Shown here piece after piece: positions 32,862 to 42,067 of a stretch of 64,000 nt of DNA (position 1 is its first letter; each line of letters begins with the position of its first letter). This DNA comes from Streptomyces sp. NBC_00433 (lineage in GTDB: Bacteria > Actinomycetota > Actinomycetes > Streptomycetales > Streptomycetaceae): contig CP107926.1 in assembly GCA_036015235.1 (NCBI GenBank), forward strand, positions 434,001 to 498,000, in the 5' to 3' direction. The position numbers and the translations under genes are program-made. The notes beneath the pieces are model-generated. The model ran no database searches. It saw only the letters and a list, made by a program, of their open reading frames with translations, and was not told the DNA's origin.

Positions 32862-34021
32862 TACAGATAGAGTCAGTTACGAAGCGATACCCGGACGGCA
32901 CGACAGCGGTCGACGACCTGTCGCTGGAGATACCGGACGGCTCGATCACCGTGCTGGTAGGACCGTCGGGATGCGGGAAGACCACCACTTTGCGCATGGT
33001 CAACCGGATGGTCGAGCCGACGTCGGGCCGCATCCTGCTGGACGGCTCCGACATCACCGGGCAGCCGGTCAACGCGCTGCGCCGGTCGATGGGCTACGTC
33101 ATCCAGAACGCCGGCCTCTTCCAGCACCGCACCATCGTGGACAACATCGCGACGGTGCCGCGGATGCTCGGCTGGGACCGCCGCAAGGCCCGCGAGCGCG
33201 CCAGGGAGCTGATGGCGCGCGTCGGCCTGGACGAGACACTGGCCAGGCGCTACCCCTACCAGCTCTCCGGCGGGCAGCAACAGCGCGTCGGGGTGGCCAG
33301 GGCGCTGGCGGCCGACCCGCCGGTGCTGCTGATGGACGAGCCCTTCTCGGCGGTCGACCCCATCGTCCGCAAGAGCCTGCAGGCCGAGCTCCTGCGTATC
33401 CAGCAGGAACTGGGCAAGACGATCGTCTTCGTCACGCATGACATCGACGAGGCCATCAGGATCGGCGACATGATCGCGGTGATGCGGACCGGCGGCCGGC
33501 TGGCCCAGTTCGCACCGCCCGCCGAGCTGCTCAGCTCCCCCGCCGACGCCTTCGTCGAGGACTTCCTCGGCACGGACCGCGGCATCAGGCGGCTGTCGTT
33601 CTTCTCCTCCGACGGCCTGGAACTGGACAAGGGCCCCATCGTCGCGGTGGACGCCGACGCCGAGCAGGTGGCGCGCGGCGCCGCGGCCGGGGCGCCGTAT
33701 CTGCTGCTCACCGACGCCGAGGGCAAGCCGCTCGGCTGGGTGGCGCCGCAGGACGCGGCGGGCGGCGCCGACAAGGTCGCGGTGGGCCGGCTGCTGCCCT
33801 TCGGGCGGCCGTTCGCGGCCGGGCGCGAGTCGCTGCGGGACGCGCTGGACTGCGCGGTGCTCTCCCCCACCGGGTGGGCCGTCGCGGTGGACGGCGAGGG
33901 GAAGGCGGTCGGGGTGGTCTCCCAGGAGACGATCGGCGCCGCCATCCGCAGCGCACACGCGGGGCACCAGGGCGGCGACACCGACCGGGACGCCTTCACC
34001 AAGGCCGGGGCGGCCACATGA
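32858..34021 (+). CDS. ATPase of a quaternary-amine (betaine/choline) ABC importer
   Basis: A 387-residue ATPase of the OpuCA/ProV group: Walker A GPSGCGKTT, signature LSGGQQQRVGVARAL, Walker B VLLMDEPF and H-loop VTHDIDEA, with a CBS-like C-terminal half (about 260-380) that may sense ionic strength. The start is TTG with a GAGGGG site upstream; the next codons include two rare ATA codons. It is the first gene of four, coupled to the first permease by an ATGA overlap. It drives uptake of compatible solutes such as glycine betaine under osmotic stress (family knowledge). Confidence 0.92.
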   Translation: MIQIESVTKRYPDGTTAVDDLSLEIPDGSITVLVGPSGCGKTTTLRMVNRMVEPTSGRILLDGSDITGQPVNALRRSMGYVIQNAGLFQHRTIVDNIATVPRMLGWDRRKARERARELMARVGLDETLARRYPYQLSGGQQQRVGVARALAADPPVLLMDEPFSAVDPIVRKSLQAELLRIQQELGKTIVFVTHDIDEAIRIGDMIAVMRTGGRLAQFAPPAELLSSPADAFVEDFLGTDRGIRRLSFFSSDGLELDKGPIVAVDADAEQVARGAAAGAPYLLLTDAEGKPLGWVAPQDAAGGADKVAVGRLLPFGRPFAAGRESLRDALDCAVLSPTGWAVAVDGEGKAVGVVSQETIGAAIRSAHAGHQGGDTDRDAFTKAGAAT

Positions 34022-34743
34022 GCGGCGCCGGCTTCTTCGACATACCCAGCGACCTGCAGAGCTCCTACCTCGGCCTGATCGGCGTGCACATCGAGGAGGC
34101 GCTGATCCCGGTCGCGATCGGGCTGGCGATCGCGCTGCCGCTCGGCCAGTTGTGCGTGCGCTTCTCCTGGCTGTACGCACCGGTGCTGTGGGTCACCACC
34201 GTGCTGTACGCGATCCCGTCGCTGGCCTTCTTCATCTTCCTCATCGACTACACCGGGGCGACCCGCACCACGGTGATGATCCCGCTGACCGTCTACAGCC
34301 TGGTGCTGCTGGTCCCGGCCATCGTCGACGGCGTCAGATCGGTGCCGCAGGAGACCCTGTCGGCGGCCACCGCCATGGGCTTCGGACCCGTACAGCGCTA
34401 TCTGAAGATCCAGCTGCCCATCGCGGTCCCGGCGATCATCGCCGGGCTGCGGGTCGCCGTGGCGTCCAGCATCTCGCTGGTCAGCATCGGGGCGCTGATC
34501 GGCAACCAGGGGGCGCTGGGCAACCTGCTCCAGGACGCCATCCTCTACCACCGCTCCAACCTCGCGGTGAACTCGGTGGTCACCACCGCCGCGCTCGCGA
34601 TCCTGCTGGACATCGCGCTGGTGCTGCTGCGGATGGCGCTGACCCCGTGGATGCCGCGCAGCGACCGGGCGGCCCGCCGCGCGGCACGCACCGCGGCGGT
34701 CGAGCCCACGGCCCGGCCCGCCCTGGAGGACACCACCGTATGA
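34018..34743 (+). CDS. ABC permease (quaternary-amine importer)
   Basis: A 241-residue inner-membrane protein with six hydrophobic segments and the permease loop ETLSAATAMGFGPVQRYLKI that docks to the ATPase. It overlaps the ATPase gene by four bases (ATGA) and the second permease in the same way. It forms the channel together with that permease. The family is OpuCB/ProW-like. The hydrophilic C-terminal tail is basic and proline-rich. Confidence 0.92.
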   Translation: MSGAGFFDIPSDLQSSYLGLIGVHIEEALIPVAIGLAIALPLGQLCVRFSWLYAPVLWVTTVLYAIPSLAFFIFLIDYTGATRTTVMIPLTVYSLVLLVPAIVDGVRSVPQETLSAATAMGFGPVQRYLKIQLPIAVPAIIAGLRVAVASSISLVSIGALIGNQGALGNLLQDAILYHRSNLAVNSVVTTAALAILLDIALVLLRMALTPWMPRSDRAARRAARTAAVEPTARPALEDTTV

Positions 34744-35408
34744 GCATCTTGCAGTTCATCAGCGACTTCTTCCGGGACAGCGCGCACTGGCACGGCCAGA
34801 CCGGCATCCCGCACCGGCTGCTGGAACACCTGCAGTATTCCTTCATGGCGCTGGGCATCGCGGCGGGCATCGCCCTGCCGGTGGGCCTGATCACCGGCCA
34901 CACCGGCCGCGGCGGCAACGCGCTGGCGCTGATCGCCACCGCGGCCCGCGCACTGCCGAGTTACGGGCTGCTGGTGCTGATGTTCTTCTGGCTGGGCATC
35001 GGGCTCACGCCGGTGATGATCCCGCTGGTCGCCCTGGCCGTACCGCCGATCCTGGTGAATTCCTACGAGGCGATGCGCACCGTCGAGCCCTCGCCGGTCG
35101 ACGCGGCCCGCGGGATGGGCATGGGGCCGGTCGCGGTGCTCTTCCAGGTCGAACTGCCGGTCGCGCTGCCGCTGATCCTCAGCGGGCTGCGGTCCGCGGC
35201 GATCCAGGTCGTCTCCACCACCGCCATCGCCGCGACCGTCTCGCTCGGCGGTCTCGGACGGTTCGTCGTCGACGGGCTCTACCAGCGCAACTACGAGATC
35301 GTGGTGGGCGGCGCGACGCTGATCGCGGGTCTGGCGCTCGCCATGATCGCACTCTTCTGGCTGGTCGGGCGGCTGGCCGTCTCCCCCGGGGTGCGGGGCG
35401 GCCGTTGA
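34740..35408 (+). CDS. Second ABC permease (quaternary-amine importer)
   Basis: A 222-residue membrane protein with five or six helices and the docking loop SPVDAARGMGMGPVAVLFQV. It pairs with the preceding permease, the OpuCB/OpuCD arrangement. It overlaps the upstream gene by four bases. After it the operon has a 164-base gap before the substrate-binding protein. Confidence 0.92.
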   Translation: MSILQFISDFFRDSAHWHGQTGIPHRLLEHLQYSFMALGIAAGIALPVGLITGHTGRGGNALALIATAARALPSYGLLVLMFFWLGIGLTPVMIPLVALAVPPILVNSYEAMRTVEPSPVDAARGMGMGPVAVLFQVELPVALPLILSGLRSAAIQVVSTTAIAATVSLGGLGRFVVDGLYQRNYEIVVGGATLIAGLALAMIALFWLVGRLAVSPGVRGGR

Positions 35409-35437
35409 TCGGCGAACCCCTGGTTTGTGAACACCGT

Positions 35438-35535
35438 GTATCGATACCTATCAGTGACCATGCTGGCCTTGACTCGGTTTGAGCCCGCTGGCTTGGATCA
35501 GTTGAAGTACGGAACCGACGTTTCGATGTCAACTG
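35438..35535 (+). promoter_or_regulatory. Repeats in the 164-base gap before the substrate-binding gene
   Basis: A ten-base palindrome GTATCGATAC (35438-35447) and a stem with seven-bp arms CAGTTGA/TCAACTG (35499-35535, 23-base loop). They could mark a promoter for separate, higher expression of the binding protein or a processing stem. Confidence 0.35.
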
Positions 35536-35572
35536 AACGCCATCCGAACCCTCAGCCCCGGAAGCGGGAATC

Positions 35573-36568
35573 GTGATTTCACACACGAAGAGCACCACCG
35601 GCCCTCGACACCTCAGCGTGACGGCGATAATGATCGCCGCCGCCACGGCCGCGGCGCTGCTCGCGGGCTGTTCGTCATCCTCCGACTCCTCGTCGGACTC
35701 GTCCTCGGACGGCGGCGGCAAACCCAAGGACCCACTGGCGGCACCGCCGGCAGCAGGCGACACCGTCGTCGTCGGCTCCAACAACTTCGCCGAGAGCGTC
35801 CTGCTCATGGACGTCTACGGCGAGGCGCTCAAGGCCAAGGGCGTCAAGGTCGACTACAAGCCGAACATCGGCACCCGGGAGGTCACCTACGGACTGGTCA
35901 AGAACGGCTCGGTGACGGTGCTGCCGGAGTACAACGGCTCGCTCCTGGCCTACCTCGACAAGTCCGCGGCGCCGACCACGGTGGAGGCCGCCACGGCGGC
36001 GATCGAGGCGAAGCTGGACCCGAAGCTGACGATGCTCGACCCCGCGGCGGCCGAGGACAAGGACTCCGTGACGGTCAACGCGGCGACCGCCGCGAAATAC
36101 CACCTGACGGCCGAGTCCACCATCGCCGACCTGGCGAAGGTCGGTTCCCAGATCACCGTCGGCGGCTCCCCGGAGTTCCAGACCCGGCAGCAGGGCCTGC
36201 TCGGCCTGAAGTCCCAGTACGGCCTGGTCCCCAAGTCGTTCAAGCCGCTCGACGCGGGCGGCCCGCTGACGGTCGCGGCGCTGAAGAACAACGACGTCCA
36301 GGCCGCTGACGTCTTCAGCACCGACGCGTCGGTGGCGCGGGAGAAGTTCGTGGTCCTGCTGGACCCGAAGAAGCTGTTCGGCTTCGCGAACGTCCAGCCC
36401 ATGGTCTCCAAGACCGGCCTGTCGCCCGCGGGCGTGGCCGCGCTGAACGCGGTGTCGGCGAAGCTCGACACCAAGGCACTGCTCGACCTGGACGACCAGG
36501 TGCAGAACCAGAAGAAGGACCCGCTGGACGTCGCCCAGGCCTGGCTGAAGTCGGTCGGCCTGAGCTGA
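35573..36568 (+). CDS. Substrate-binding lipoprotein of the quaternary-amine ABC importer
   Basis: A 331-residue secreted lipoprotein. The signal ends in the lipobox LLAG-Cys at about residue 33, followed by a Ser/Asp-rich linker. The ligand-binding fold (OpuAC/OpuCC-like) shows VVVGSNNFAESVLLMDVYGEAL and TYGLVKNGSVTVLPEYNGSLL in parts, matching proteins that capture glycine betaine, choline or carnitine. The GTG start gives a proper signal peptide. It completes the four-gene importer and is followed by a strong terminator. Confidence 0.9.
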   Translation: MISHTKSTTGPRHLSVTAIMIAAATAAALLAGCSSSSDSSSDSSSDGGGKPKDPLAAPPAAGDTVVVGSNNFAESVLLMDVYGEALKAKGVKVDYKPNIGTREVTYGLVKNGSVTVLPEYNGSLLAYLDKSAAPTTVEAATAAIEAKLDPKLTMLDPAAAEDKDSVTVNAATAAKYHLTAESTIADLAKVGSQITVGGSPEFQTRQQGLLGLKSQYGLVPKSFKPLDAGGPLTVAALKNNDVQAADVFSTDASVAREKFVVLLDPKKLFGFANVQPMVSKTGLSPAGVAALNAVSAKLDTKALLDLDDQVQNQKKDPLDVAQAWLKSVGLS

Positions 36569-36581
36569 TTCCCGCCCCCTT

Positions 36582-36617
36582 CGCGCCGGGCCGGTCCGCG
36601 AGGACCGGCCCGGCGCG
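36582..36617 (+). terminator. Terminator of the ABC importer operon
   Basis: Sixteen-bp perfect arms CGCGCCGGGCCGGTCC and complement with a GCGA loop, 13 bases after the stop, between convergent genes; it may serve both. Confidence 0.75.
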
Positions 36618-36644
36618 GTGCTGAGCGGGCCGCGTCGCGGGCGG

Positions 36645-37535
36645 TCAGCGGGCCGTCGCTCGGGGCGGCGGGGCGGGCGTGGTGACGGTGCCGAGCGTAT
36701 GGGTGAGCAGCGCCAGCGCGGCCTCGGCGGCGCTGCCCGCCTCCGCCGTCGCGACGACCAGTCGCGGCCCCTGGCCCGCCGGGCTCTGCAAGGTCTGCTG
36801 GGTCAGCGTCAGCGGGCCCACCAGAGGGTGGCGCAGCTCGTAGTCGGCCGTGTCGCACGGTACGACGCGGTGGTCGGCCCACCAGCGGGCGAAGTCGGGG
36901 CTGCGCATGGCCAGCTCGCCGATCAGCGCGGCCGTCTCCGGGTCGTCCGGGTATCCGGCCGCGGTCTGCCGGAGCCCGCCGACCACGGCCTTCGCCTTGT
37001 CCTCCCAGCGGGTGTAGAGGTCCCGGGTGTGCGCGTCGAGGAAGACCAGCCGTGCCATGTTCGGGCGCGTCGCGGGCGTCTCGGGGGCGGCGGAGTCGAG
37101 GTGGCCGGCGAGGAGGGCGTGCCCGGTGCGGTTCCAGGCGAGCACATCGGTGCGGCGGCCCAGCACCAGGGCCGGGGTGTCGCCGAGCGCGGTGAGCAGT
37201 GCCCGGGTCGCGGCGGACATCCGCTCGGGCCTGGGCCGCGGCGTCCGGCGCCTGCGGGGAAGCTCGGCCAGCAGGTGCAGATGGGCCCGCTCCGAGTCGT
37301 CGAGCCGCAGCGCGGTCGCGAGGGCGTCCAGGATCTCGGGCGAGGCATTGTGCGACTGGCCCTGTTCGAGACGCGCGTAGTAGGGCGCGCTGACGCCGGC
37401 GAGCAGGGCCAGTTCCTCCCTGCGCAGGCCGGGCACGCGCCGCCGGTCGCCGTAGGTCGGCAGGCCGACGTCGGCGGGACTCAGCCGGCCCCTGCGGGCC
37501 TGGAGGAAGTCGGCGAGCTGCCCGTGTGCGTTCAT
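36645..37535 (-). CDS. XRE-family regulator with MmyB-like ligand-binding domain
   Basis: A 296-residue regulator. The helix-turn-helix is near residues 30-80 (RRRVPGLRREELALLAGVSA, then YYARLEQG), and the MmyB-like PAS-fold domain at about 110-285 (VLAWNRTGHALLAG, ARLVFLDAHTRDLYTRWED, DYELRHPLVG). These proteins are frequent in actinomycetes and usually repress a neighbouring oxidoreductase or exporter; here the divergent neighbour is a DUF1707 gene. A perfect 9-bp-arm repeat lies in its upstream region. Confidence 0.9.
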   Translation of the reverse strand: MNAHGQLADFLQARRGRLSPADVGLPTYGDRRRVPGLRREELALLAGVSAPYYARLEQGQSHNASPEILDALATALRLDDSERAHLHLLAELPRRRRTPRPRPERMSAATRALLTALGDTPALVLGRRTDVLAWNRTGHALLAGHLDSAAPETPATRPNMARLVFLDAHTRDLYTRWEDKAKAVVGGLRQTAAGYPDDPETAALIGELAMRSPDFARWWADHRVVPCDTADYELRHPLVGPLTLTQQTLQSPAGQGPRLVVATAEAGSAAEAALALLTHTLGTVTTPAPPPRATAR

Positions 37536-37567
37536 ACCGTCCAGTGTCGCCGGGGCCGGCCCGCTCT

Positions 37568-37590
37568 GCCGCACCCTGCCGGGGTGCGGC
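37568..37590. promoter_or_regulatory. Inverted repeat upstream of the MmyB-type regulator
   Basis: Perfect arms GCCGCACCC/GGGTGCGGC with a five-base spacer, 33 bases before the regulator start and within the divergent gap to the DUF1707 gene. A likely autoregulatory operator. Confidence 0.5.
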
Positions 37591-37697
37591 AGGTCCGTCC
37601 GGCCGTTGCCGCGACTGCCGCGACGCCCCGCGACGCGGAGGGGCTGCGGTGGGCGACCGGCCGGCCGATTCCCGCTGCCCGGCGGTACATTGACCTG

Positions 37698-38240
37698 GTG
37701 ACGTCGACACCGAGGGAACTTCCGCCGCAGCTGACCCAGGAGGAGCGGGACACCGCGGTACGGCGGCTCCAGGACGCCTTCGCCGAGGGGCATCTCACGC
37801 ACGAGGAGATGGACCAGGGGCTGACGACCGCCCTGGCGGCGCGGACCCGGGGCGAGTTGGCGCCGGTGCTTGAGCGGCTGCCCGCCGGGCCCGCCGACAC
37901 GAGCCTGGAGATCACGGCCAGGAACGGCCGTATCAGCCGGGGTGCCGGGTGGCGGGCGCCGCGCACGCTGCGGATCACCAGCGAATACGGCAGCGTCGAG
38001 CTCGACCTTGCTCGGGCCGCCGTCGGGCACCCGGTGATCGACATCGAACTGCAGCTGGACTACGGCTCGGCCAAGCTCCTGCTGCCGCGTGACGCCACGG
38101 TCGACATCGACGGCCTGGCCTGCGAGTGGAAGCAGCCGGTGCACAAGGTTCCCCGCCGCGGCGGCTCCGCGGGCGGGCTCCAGGTCCGCCTCACCGGCCG
38201 CATGGGCTTCGGCCGGCTGAAGATCCGCCACCAGCGCTGA
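37698..38240 (+). CDS. DUF1707 domain protein
   Basis: A 180-residue protein. The DUF1707 domain is at about 15-65 (ERDTAVRRLQDAFAEGHLTHEE, then MDQGLTTALAARTRGEL), followed by a beta-rich C-terminal half (LRITSEYGSVELDLARAA, KLLLPRDATVDIDG) like that of cell-wall-active antibiotic response proteins. No membrane helix is seen. The GTG start has a TACATT element six bases before it, suggesting a leaderless transcript. Function unknown; the family is often linked to envelope stress. Confidence 0.85.
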   Translation: MTSTPRELPPQLTQEERDTAVRRLQDAFAEGHLTHEEMDQGLTTALAARTRGELAPVLERLPAGPADTSLEITARNGRISRGAGWRAPRTLRITSEYGSVELDLARAAVGHPVIDIELQLDYGSAKLLLPRDATVDIDGLACEWKQPVHKVPRRGGSAGGLQVRLTGRMGFGRLKIRHQR

Positions 38241-38268
38241 CGGGGGCCGGGCCGGTCCGGCACAGCCG

Positions 38269-39411
38269 TCAGCAGGGGCTGGGCGGCTCCTCCTCGGCCG
38301 GCTCCTTGCGGCGGTGCAGCAGGCGGCCGTGGGCGGCCTCCGCGTGGGTGACGACGTAGACGTCGATGTCCTCGCCGGAGCCCTCGATGAGGGTCTCGCC
38401 GAAGCCGCGGGAGAACAGCCTCTTGAGCCGGCCGCGCCGGGTGGCGCCGATCAGGATGTGGCTGGCGTTGGCGTCGCGGGCGAAGTCGAGGACGGTGCGG
38501 GCGGGGTCGTCGCCGGTGACGATGTGGTAGACGCCGCCCAGCTCCTCGACCAGCTCGCGCTGGCGGGCCAGGAAGGGCGACGTGGCCGGTCCAGACCCGT
38601 CGTCGCGTTCGGCGTGCACGGCGAGCAGCTCGCCGCCCGCGCCGCGTGACGCGGCGCGTTTGCCGCGCCGGATGAGCGTGTCGCCCTCGGGGCCGCCGGA
38701 CAGCGCGACCAGGACGCGCTCACGGGTCGACCAGGTCTGCCGGATGCCGTGGTCGCCGCGGTAGCGCAGCACCGCCTCCTCGACGCGGTCGGCCGCCCAC
38801 AGCAGGGCGATCTCGCGCAGGGCGCTGAGGTTTCCGGCCCGGAAGTAGTTCGACAGGGCGGCCTGGACCTTGTCGGGCGCGTAGATGTTGCCGTGGGACA
38901 TCCGGCGGCGCAGCGCCTCCGCGGACATGTCGACCAGCTCGATCTGGTCGGCGCCGCGGACCACGTCGTCGGGGACGGTCTCGTGCTGGGTGACGCCGGT
39001 GATGTTGCGTACGACGTCGTTGAGCGACTCCAGGTGCTGGATGTTGACGGTGGAGATCACGTCGATCCCGGCGGCCAGCAGCTCCGCCACGTCCTGCCAG
39101 CGCTTGGCGTGGCGGCTGCCGGGGATGTTGGTGTGGGCCAGCTCGTCGACCAGGGCCACCTGCGGGTGGCGGGCGAGGACGGCGTCGAGGTCCATCTCGG
39201 TGAAGGTGCAGTCGCGGTAGGTCATCGTCCGGCGCGGCACCGCCTCCAGGCCCTCGGCCATGGCGCGGGTCAGGGCCCTTCCGTAGTCCTCGACGAAGGC
39301 GATGACCACGTCGGTGTCGCGGTCGGCGCGGCGGTGGCCCTCGCAGAGCATGTCGTATGTCTTGCCCACGCCGGGTGCCGCCCCGAGGTAGACCCGCAGC
39401 ATGCCGCGCAC
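38269..39411 (-). CDS. Truncated KdpD: N-terminal KdpD and Usp domains only
   Basis: A 380-residue soluble protein matching the first 370 residues of KdpD: Walker A GAAPGVGKT at 10-18, Walker B VALVDELAHTNIPGS, conserved VISTVNIQHLESLNDVV, then a universal-stress (Usp) domain at about 235-360. The membrane, histidine-kinase and ATPase parts are absent and the end is a clean stop after a Glu/Pro-rich tail. GTG at 39411 lies five bases from AAGGAG. It follows full-length kdpD by 66 bases, probably as the last gene of the operon, and may modulate KdpD or respond to K+ or c-di-AMP. Confidence 0.85.
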   Translation of the reverse strand: MRGMLRVYLGAAPGVGKTYDMLCEGHRRADRDTDVVIAFVEDYGRALTRAMAEGLEAVPRRTMTYRDCTFTEMDLDAVLARHPQVALVDELAHTNIPGSRHAKRWQDVAELLAAGIDVISTVNIQHLESLNDVVRNITGVTQHETVPDDVVRGADQIELVDMSAEALRRRMSHGNIYAPDKVQAALSNYFRAGNLSALREIALLWAADRVEEAVLRYRGDHGIRQTWSTRERVLVALSGGPEGDTLIRRGKRAASRGAGGELLAVHAERDDGSGPATSPFLARQRELVEELGGVYHIVTGDDPARTVLDFARDANASHILIGATRRGRLKRLFSRGFGETLIEGSGEDIDVYVVTHAEAAHGRLLHRRKEPAEEEPPSPC

Positions 39412-39477
39412 GGCCACTCCTTCCCGGCGAGCCGGCCCCCCTTCCATCATCGTCCACACCCGGCGCTCGCGGCGCCC

Positions 39478-42030
39478 TCAGACCAGGGCGCCCTCGAAGG
39501 CGGCGGGTGCGGCCGCCGGCAGCGACACCACCATCGTCAGGCCGCCGCCCGGGGTGTCCTCGGGGGTGAGCGTGCCGCCCATGGCCTCGGTCAGGCCCCG
39601 GGACAGGGCGAGGCCGAGGCCCAGGCCGGTGGAGTTGTCGGTGTCGCCCATCCGCTGGAAGGCCTCGAAGACCCGGTCGCGGTCCTCGGCCCGCAGCCCG
39701 GGGCCCTGGTCGATGACCCGCAGCTCCACCCTGTCGTCCAGCGCACTGGCGCTGACCAGCACTTTCCTGCCGGACGGAGTGTGCCGTACGGCGTTGGTCA
39801 CCAGGTTGGCGACGACCCGCTCCAGCAGCGGCGGGTCCGCGAGGATGTCGGCGGCGCCGGTGACGCCCTGGGTGACGACGGGGACGGCGCTCTCGGGGAG
39901 GCTGTCCAGGGCCAGCGGGAGGACTTCGGCGAGCGCGGTCGGCTGGAGGTTCAAGGTGAGGGCGCCGGCCTGGAGGCGGCTCATGTCGAGCAGGTTGTCG
40001 ACCAGGCGGTTGAGCCGGGCGAGCGACTCCTCTGCGGTGGCGAGCAGCTCGTCGCGGTCCTCGTCGCTGAAGGCGACGTCCCGGCTGCGCAGGCTGCTGA
40101 CGGCCGCCCAGCCGCTCGCGATGGGGGTGCGCAGGTCGTGGCTGACGGCGGCGAGCAGCGCGGTACGCATCCGGTCGGCGGCCTTGACCGGCTCGACCTC
40201 GGCGGCGGCCTCGGCCAGCCGGGCGCGTTCCAGGGCGGCGGCGACATGGCCGGCGAAGGCGACGAGGACCCGGCGCTCGGAGGCGGCGAGGCGGCGGCCG
40301 CGCAGCACGAGGACGTCGTCGGGGCCGACCGGCGCCACCACCGCGTCCGCGTCGGCGTCCGCCGCGCCGTGGTCGTGGTCGGCGCGGCGGGCCAGCTCGG
40401 CCGAGTCCATGCCGAACGCCTCCCGCGTACGGTGCAGCAGCACCTCGACCGTCTGGTCGCCGCGCAGGATGCTGCCCGCGACGGAGGACAGCGTCTCGGC
40501 CTCCGCGGTGGCGTTCGCCGCCCGCCGGGACAGCCGCAGCGACTGGTCCACGACGGTGGCGACGGTGACGGCCACGACGGCGAAGACGGCGAGCGCGAGG
40601 ACGTTGTTGGTCTCGCCGATGGTGAAGCGGTGGATCGGCGGGATGAAGAACCAGTTGAGCAGCAGCGAGGCGGTGATCGAGGCGAGCAGGGCGGAGACGA
40701 CGCCTCCTATGCAGGCCACGCCGACCACCGCGAGCAGGAACAGCAGGGCGTCGGTGGTGAGGTTGAGGCTGCCGCGGGTGTGGCTGAGCAGGACGGTGAG
40801 CAGGACCGGGAGGACCAGGCCGGCCGGCGGGCCCGCGACCTTCCGCACCCTCGGCAGGCCGCTGCTGGGGGTGGGCAGCAGCCGGCCGCGGCGGGCCCGC
40901 TCGTGGGTGACCATGTGGACGTCGATGTCACCCGACAGCTCCACGGTGGTCTCGCCGACGCCCCGGCCGGTCAGGAAGTGCGCGAGCCTGCCGCGGCGGC
41001 TGGTGCCCATGACCAGCTGGGTGGCGCTCTCGGCGCGGGCGAAGTCCAGCAGCGCGGTGGGGATGTGGTCGCCGACGACCGAGTGGAAGGTGCCGCCGAG
41101 CGACTCGACCAGCGCCCGCTGCCTGGCCAGCGCCGCCGGTGAGGCGTCCGCCAGCCCGTCGCTGCGGGCGATGTGCACCGCGAGGACGTCCCCGCCCGCG
41201 GATCGGTCGGCGATACGGGCGGCCCTGCGGATCAGCGTCTCGCCCTCGGGCCCGCCGGTCAGGGCCACCACGACCCGCTCGCGGGTCTCCCACACTCCCC
41301 CTATGCCGTGCTCAGAGCGGTATTTCTGCAGGGCCTCGTCCACCCGCCCGGCCACCCACAGCAGCGCCAGCTCGCGCAGCGCGGTGAGATTGCCGACCCG
41401 GAAGTAGTTCGAGAGCGCGGCGTCGACCTTCTCCGCGGCGTAGACGTTGCCGTGGGCCATCCGGCGGCGCAGCGCCTCGGCGGGCATGTCGACCAGCTCG
41501 ATCTGGTGGGCGCGGCGGACGACCTCGTCGGGCACGGTCTCGCGCTGCGGCACGCCGGTGATCTTCTGGACGACGTCGTTGAGCGATTCCAGGTGCTGGA
41601 TGTTGACGGTGGTGATGACGTCGATGCCCGCCGCGAGCAGCTCGTCGATGTCCTCCCAGCGCTTGGCGTGCCGGCCGCCGGGCACGTTGCTGTGCGGCAG
41701 TTCGTCGACGAGGGCGAGTTGCGGGGCGCGTTCCAGGACCGCGTCGGTGTCCATCTCGGTGAAGGACGTGCCGCGGTAGTCGCGTACGGCTCGGGGCAGG
41801 ACCTCCAGGCCGGACAGCATGTCCTCGGTGTGCGGGCGCTTGTGGCACTCCACGAAGGCGACGACGACGTCGGTGCCGCGCTCCGCCCTGCGCCGCCCCT
41901 CGTCGAGCATGCGGTAGGTCTTGCCCACGCCGGGGGCGGCGCCGAGGAAGACCTTCAGCCGGCCGGGCCTGCCGTCGCGCGGCGGGCCGTCGGAGCGGCG
42001 GGGGGCGGGGGGAAGTGCGTCAGGCGTCAT
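39478..42030 (-). CDS. kdpD: Osmosensitive K+ channel histidine kinase KdpD
   Basis: An 850-residue sensor kinase. In order: KdpD domain with Walker A GAAPGVGKT (30-38), Usp domain (about 250-380), four membrane helices (about 400-500), GAF-like region, dimerisation domain with the phospho-His in AAVSHDLRTP, and the ATPase domain (NLVTNAVRHTP, DQGPGL, GLGLGLALSRG). It senses low K+ or high turgor demand and phosphorylates KdpE. It follows kdpC by 37 bases. The cognate kdpE is not found beside it or elsewhere in this window. Confidence 0.95.
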   Translation of the reverse strand: MTPDALPPAPRRSDGPPRDGRPGRLKVFLGAAPGVGKTYRMLDEGRRRAERGTDVVVAFVECHKRPHTEDMLSGLEVLPRAVRDYRGTSFTEMDTDAVLERAPQLALVDELPHSNVPGGRHAKRWEDIDELLAAGIDVITTVNIQHLESLNDVVQKITGVPQRETVPDEVVRRAHQIELVDMPAEALRRRMAHGNVYAAEKVDAALSNYFRVGNLTALRELALLWVAGRVDEALQKYRSEHGIGGVWETRERVVVALTGGPEGETLIRRAARIADRSAGGDVLAVHIARSDGLADASPAALARQRALVESLGGTFHSVVGDHIPTALLDFARAESATQLVMGTSRRGRLAHFLTGRGVGETTVELSGDIDVHMVTHERARRGRLLPTPSSGLPRVRKVAGPPAGLVLPVLLTVLLSHTRGSLNLTTDALLFLLAVVGVACIGGVVSALLASITASLLLNWFFIPPIHRFTIGETNNVLALAVFAVVAVTVATVVDQSLRLSRRAANATAEAETLSSVAGSILRGDQTVEVLLHRTREAFGMDSAELARRADHDHGAADADADAVVAPVGPDDVLVLRGRRLAASERRVLVAFAGHVAAALERARLAEAAAEVEPVKAADRMRTALLAAVSHDLRTPIASGWAAVSSLRSRDVAFSDEDRDELLATAEESLARLNRLVDNLLDMSRLQAGALTLNLQPTALAEVLPLALDSLPESAVPVVTQGVTGAADILADPPLLERVVANLVTNAVRHTPSGRKVLVSASALDDRVELRVIDQGPGLRAEDRDRVFEAFQRMGDTDNSTGLGLGLALSRGLTEAMGGTLTPEDTPGGGLTMVVSLPAAAPAAFEGALV

Positions 42031-42067
42031 ACGGCGCCCTCCTTGCCGGCGTTCGGGTTTCCGGTGG

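Noticed and set aside
39478..41407. Long plus-strand frames opposite kdpD and the truncated kdpD
   Set aside because: Ser/Arg- or Gly/Val-rich shadows; the minus-strand KdpD domains are unmistakable.
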